This document shows positions 34,559 through 37,363 of a stretch of DNA of 37,363 nt, piece by piece (the first letter of the stretch is position 1; each line of letters begins with the position of its first letter). This stretch comes from Wenzhouxiangella sp. (lineage in GTDB: Bacteria > Pseudomonadota > Gammaproteobacteria > Xanthomonadales > Wenzhouxiangellaceae): the NCBI GenBank assembly GCA_007694055.1, contig RECK01000181.1, positions 1 to 37,363 on the forward strand, in the 5' to 3' direction. A program made the translations under genes and the position numbers. A model generated the notes under the pieces. It was not told the DNA's origin. It made no database searches and saw only the letters and a list, made by a program, of their open reading frames with translations.

Positions 34559-35314
34559 ATGACTGTGCGTATCGACAAGAAAATCGTGGGCTACCAGGTC
34601 CGTGACCAGAAGAAGGAAGAAGCCCATCAGGCGGAGAAGAAAGTCGGCAAGAAAGCCGAAATCATCCGCATGCATGAAAAGCTCGAGCGGCCCGAGGGCA
34701 TGGAATGCCTGGAAGGTGCGACCTACAAGATTCGCACGCCGCTGGATGACCACGCGCTCTACGTCACCATCAACGACATCATCCTCAACGCCGGCACCGA
34801 GCACGAACAGCGGCGCCCGTTCGAGATCTTCATCAACTCCAAGAACATGGACCACTTCCAGTGGATCGTGGCCTTGACCCGGGTCATGTCCGCCGTCTTC
34901 CGCAAGGGCGGTGACGTAACCTTCCTGTCGGAAGAACTGCAGGCCGTGTTCGACCCCAAGGGCGGCTACTTCAAGCCGGGCGGCCGCTTCGTGCCGTCAA
35001 TCGTGGCCGATATCGGTGCCGTGGTCGAGCACCACCTCAAGCGCATCGGGCTGCTGGAGCCTGATGAAATGAGCGAACAGCAGCAGCTCATCCTGGAGCA
35101 AAAGCGGGCCGAATACGAAGCAAGGGAACAGGAAGCGGCGGAAAAAAAAACCCTGAGTGATTCGCAGCCCGTTGCCGCCACCGTGCACAGCGTACCGGGA
35201 GAAGCGAGCTACCCGGTCTCGGCGACCGTCTGTTTCAAGTGCAACACCAAGGCCATGGTCGTACTCGACGGCTGCCAGACCTGCCTGGCCTGCGGCTATT
35301 CCAAGTGCGGGTGA
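34559..35314 (+). CDS. nrdJb: NrdJb-type ribonucleotide reductase partner (TSCPD-like)
   Basis: The 251-residue protein resembles the C-terminal domain of longer class II reductases and the separate NrdJb of pseudomonads. It begins with a charged helical part, has a TSCPD-like domain (ALYVTINDIILNAGTEHEQR, PFEIFINSKNMDHFQWIVAL) and ends in a linker and a cysteine-rich tail with six cysteines (C225, C228, C239, C242, C245, C250), the likely site for thiol exchange with thioredoxin and/or metal binding. The ATG lies 2 bp after the nrdJ stop with GGGAAG upstream. A run of nine A residues sits in the linker before the tail (see separate entry). Confidence 0.9.
   Translation: MTVRIDKKIVGYQVRDQKKEEAHQAEKKVGKKAEIIRMHEKLERPEGMECLEGATYKIRTPLDDHALYVTINDIILNAGTEHEQRRPFEIFINSKNMDHFQWIVALTRVMSAVFRKGGDVTFLSEELQAVFDPKGGYFKPGGRFVPSIVADIGAVVEHHLKRIGLLEPDEMSEQQQLILEQKRAEYEAREQEAAEKKTLSDSQPVAATVHSVPGEASYPVSATVCFKCNTKAMVVLDGCQTCLACGYSKCG
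35142..35160 (+). other. A9 run: possible -1 frameshift or slippage site in nrdJb
   Basis: Codons GAA-AAA-AAA-ACC contain the in-frame heptamer A-AAA-AAA (35143-35149). A -1 shift there, or one extra A from polymerase slippage, gives Asn-Pro-Glu then TGA at 35158-35160, a product of about 200 residues without any tail cysteine. AGGAAG (35130-35135) lies 7 bases upstream, like the internal ribosome site at the E. coli dnaX frameshift. I see no clear downstream stem. Confidence 0.4.
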
Positions 35315-35337
35315 GTCAAGGGCAGGAGGGTTGACCC

Positions 35338-35781
35338 TCAGGTTACAACCGTAACCAGCCCATTGGCATGGCGGGTGACTTTCTGGGTCACGCTGCCCAT
35401 GATCAGCGCCTTGAATTTTGACAGGCCGCGACGACCAAGCACCAGGTGCGTAGCCGGATTTTCAGCCATGAAACTGATGATTTCCGAGGCCGGATCGCCG
35501 ACAAGCAAATAGCGCTTGAGCGGCCGCCGCCGCGATCCCAGCTCGGCGATGGCCGCCTCGAACACCGCCCTGGAAACCGATTCCTTGTGAGATTCAAAGC
35601 TTGATTCGCTGACCGCCGCCAATTCGGCCGGCCGCTGGTCGGCGCGTCCGTACGGATAGACATAGAGCAAGGCCAAGTCACGACCCGTGGCATCGGCCAG
35701 ATCGGCTGCTGCACGCAGCGCCCGCAAGCCATTTTCCGAGCCATCCACAGCGACTACTATTTCTTTTGCCTGATTGGTCAT
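35338..35781 (-). CDS. Universal stress protein (UspA family)
   Basis: A 147-residue cytoplasmic protein of the nucleotide-binding alpha/beta fold. It starts MTNQAKEIVVAVDGSENGLR, with the typical VAVDGS first strand, and ends with the ATP-binding signature GRRGLSKFKALIMGSVTQKV (a G-2x-G-9x-G-S/T pattern) and LVTVV. Genes of this family respond to starvation and other stress, but its specific role is unknown. The ATG at 35781 is chosen because the family N-terminus begins there; an in-frame TTG seven codons upstream is possible. It is convergent with nrdJb, and a short GAGGG/CCCTC hairpin lies at the junction. Confidence 0.9.
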   Translation of the reverse strand: MTNQAKEIVVAVDGSENGLRALRAAADLADATGRDLALLYVYPYGRADQRPAELAAVSESSFESHKESVSRAVFEAAIAELGSRRRPLKRYLLVGDPASEIISFMAENPATHLVLGRRGLSKFKALIMGSVTQKVTRHANGLVTVVT

Positions 35782-35802
35782 GGTTTCGACAATGTGCTCC
35801 AA

Positions 35803-36190
35803 GGGTTTCCGGCCTGTGAGTTTCGCATAGTTTATCCTTGCAATCGCCTCCGGAACGGTCGAGTCAACTCACGTACCGGCATGACGCCCAACCAGCACCT
35901 AGGTCAGCGCCGCGCGCACTTGTTGTCGCTCAGGCACTCGTCAAGCGTGCTGACCGTGCTTGGAAAGCCAGATCAAGGACATATAAATTAGAACAAATCT
36001 AGAAAGAGTTCTTAACTATCTGTATTAGATGCATTAAGTTAACCAAACTCTGGCTCGAATGAATGCAGCGCCGGCTATCCATATCGCAGGGTACATCAGC
36101 CCAGCCTCATCCTTAATTATACATAATATACATTATGCGAACTAAAGGATAACCCTAGTGAAGTGCCCTGATAGCCCCGTCGGTGACCGC
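35803..36190. other. Gene-free stretch with an AT-rich core and a palindrome
   Basis: No gene is supported here. The usp promoter should lie at the left side but I cannot place it. Bases 35981-36060 contain only 23 G or C out of 80 (29%), against 60% or more around them. At 36122-36137 CATAAT and ATTATG form a perfect 6-bp inverted repeat with a 4-base spacer, an operator-like site downstream of the HipA gene. The stretch may be a remnant or the boundary of an acquired segment. Confidence 0.5.
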
Positions 36191-37363
36191 TCAGCCAGCT
36201 AAACCGACCTGCCGAAACCGAATTGGTAATCGCTGAATCAGAAAACGTCGGTCCGATTCCTCAAGACCAGCCTCATCCATCACGCTGCGGATATCGGCAA
36301 GCGCTGCTGCGATACGATCATTGATTTGCCTGGCTTCGGCGGTTGTCAGACCAAACGCTGAACCAGCACCCACGGCCTCGTCAGTAGCCGGCACCGGTAA
36401 CGCCGGGCGTTTTTTGAAGTCCAGTTGCGGAAACGCGCCGACCGCTTCGCTGGGCACCAGGTCATAGGCCGGTGAAAGCTCGACGCTTCCCGGCTCCAGG
36501 ATGAAGGAAAAGTTCTTCAGGTGGTCGTCCCGGTTGTTGATCGCCTCGTTGAAAAGCATCTGTGCGTAGAGTTGCTTCAAATCCTTTTCCACCCGCGAAC
36601 TGAGCCGGCGCACACAGCCGATCACGTCCTCATACCCGGCATGACCCGGATCGCGCTGTTGCCGAGGGTCCTTGAGCAAGGCGTTGGCAGACACCATCCC
36701 CCGCCTGCCGCCGTGTTCGCTGACGTCGAAACGCCGCACCAGGAGCAGATCCTTGCCGGAAACCGTCTCGACACGGCTTTCCGGCACCTCAAGGCCGGCG
36801 CGCCCGGCCAGCAGCAGGCAGGCGTGTTCAACCCGGGGGTGGCAGAAGGCATCGTCACTTCTGGAAAACTTCGCAAGCCAGGCACCTTCATGTTCAATAG
36901 TCACCTTGGGGCGTGCGCCACCGGCTGAAGAACCAGCCTGCAGGCGCGCCAGTGCTGCAAGATCAGGATCCAGATGGGCTTCGGTGCGCTTGACCTCATC
37001 CATGATTCCCTTGATGTCAGCCATGCGAACCTGCGACGACAGTGCGGGCTGCGGATGATCCGGAGGCAGGATCTCCATCGCGCCTATGCGCCACACGCTT
37101 CGGGAATCGCCGAGTACCGCATGCAGATCATCAATATCCGCCCTGCCCGCCCAGAAGCGCTGCCGAACAGCCCGTTCCCAGCGACCGGGCAAGACCTCGT
37201 CAATCAGCGCTGGAATATGTCCGGTTCCCCATTCGACGGGGGTTGCCCCCAGGGGCGCGTGCATCGGATTGAGCGAATACCGGGCCGGATGCTGCAACCA
37301 TGCGGACCGATAGCGCATGCCGGACATGACGTGCCGGCCACGCCGACTGGTTTCCAGGCGCAA
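36191..37363 (-). CDS. HipA-family serine/threonine kinase toxin (5' end outside window)
   Basis: HipA-type kinases form toxin-antitoxin pairs and stop growth by phosphorylating targets such as aminoacyl-tRNA synthetases. 390 residues are visible and the frame is open at the window edge, so roughly the first 30-50 residues are missing. The N-terminal subdomain is partly present (LPGRW, residues 58-62). The kinase core shows the GGARPK nucleotide-loop motif (148-153), AWLAKF, the catalytic NNRDDHLKN (probable base D279, N284) and the metal-binding SPAYDLVPS (D301). All key residues look intact. The HipB-type antitoxin gene, usually upstream, would lie beyond the right edge. An AT-rich, gene-free stretch follows its stop codon. 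Confidence 0.88.
   Translation of the reverse strand: MRLETSRRGRHVMSGMRYRSAWLQHPARYSLNPMHAPLGATPVEWGTGHIPALIDEVLPGRWERAVRQRFWAGRADIDDLHAVLGDSRSVWRIGAMEILPPDHPQPALSSQVRMADIKGIMDEVKRTEAHLDPDLAALARLQAGSSAGGARPKVTIEHEGAWLAKFSRSDDAFCHPRVEHACLLLAGRAGLEVPESRVETVSGKDLLLVRRFDVSEHGGRRGMVSANALLKDPRQQRDPGHAGYEDVIGCVRRLSSRVEKDLKQLYAQMLFNEAINNRDDHLKNFSFILEPGSVELSPAYDLVPSEAVGAFPQLDFKKRPALPVPATDEAVGAGSAFGLTTAEARQINDRIAAALADIRSVMDEAGLEESDRRFLIQRLPIRFRQVGLAG

Noticed and set aside
34553-34562. nrdJ/nrdJb as one gene broken by a frameshift
   Set aside because: Both frames are intact with proper start and stop, and the two-gene arrangement is known in pseudomonads.
35142-35150. A9 run as a sequencing error or pseudogene signal
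   Set aside because: The zero frame is open through to a family-like cysteine tail, so the assembled length is the sensible one; kept only as a possible frameshift site.
1-37363. tRNA, rRNA, CRISPR array, insertion sequence or prophage genes
   Set aside because: None of the intergenic gaps holds a cloverleaf-like sequence, repeat array or transposase, and no phage-type genes are present.

Overview
The window looks like a chromosomal segment of a gammaproteobacterium with roughly 60-65% G+C (judged by eye). The evidence is gene order: gpmI-envC-ctpA-yibQ divergent from a yibN-type rhodanese gene and secB, a two-gene (Pseudomonas-type) class II ribonucleotide reductase, an ExeA/ExeB-type gspAB pair and a caa3-type cytochrome oxidase operon. 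A member of the Chromatiales/Xanthomonadales side of the class is plausible, but nothing here fixes the genus. I found no rRNA, tRNA, CRISPR array or insertion sequence.

Layout. 1-2.4 kb: the 3' part of dinB, convergent with a fadD acyl-CoA ligase. 2.5-8.0 kb: three genes overlapping by 4 bp each, namely a GCS2-type carboxylate-amine ligase fused to a CBS pair, a small lipoprotein and an Lhr-like helicase. 8.0-12.5 kb (minus strand): ctaC-ctaD-small membrane protein-ctaG-ctaE, which encode an aa3/caa3 oxidase and its copper chaperone; a DUF2244 gene lies upstream. The 49-residue small protein is easily missed and its stop overlaps the ctaG start. 13.3-16.5 kb: putA without a DNA-binding domain. 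16.6-20.2 kb: gspA, gspB, a rhomboid protease and a DUF1820 gene, tightly packed. 20.3-23.6 kb: a secreted protein of unknown function, an AbgT-family transporter followed by a 14-bp perfect hairpin, and a sulfotransferase. 23.5-28.3 kb (minus): yibQ, ctpA, envC and gpmI, a cell-envelope/division and glycolysis operon. 28.4-30.6 kb: yibN-like gene, secB, gpsA, then convergent trmL.

The most interesting part is 31.1-35.3 kb. The adenosylcobalamin-dependent ribonucleotide reductase NrdJ is interrupted by a 375-residue intein carrying two LAGLIDADG endonuclease motifs. The intein sits directly before the cysteine that should become the catalytic thiyl radical, so the splicing +1 nucleophile and the enzyme's radical residue are the same amino acid. 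The promoter carries two NrdR-like palindromes with centres 32 bp apart, interleaved with two perfect DnaA-box matches, suggesting joint control by nucleotide pools and replication initiation. Downstream, nrdJb contains an in-frame A-AAA-AAA slippery heptamer just before its cysteine-rich tail; a -1 shift there would stop three codons later and remove every tail cysteine.

The right end holds a universal stress protein gene, an AT-rich gene-free stretch of about 400 bp, and a HipA-family kinase toxin gene running off the window edge. This pattern is compatible with an acquired toxin-antitoxin module next to core genes.
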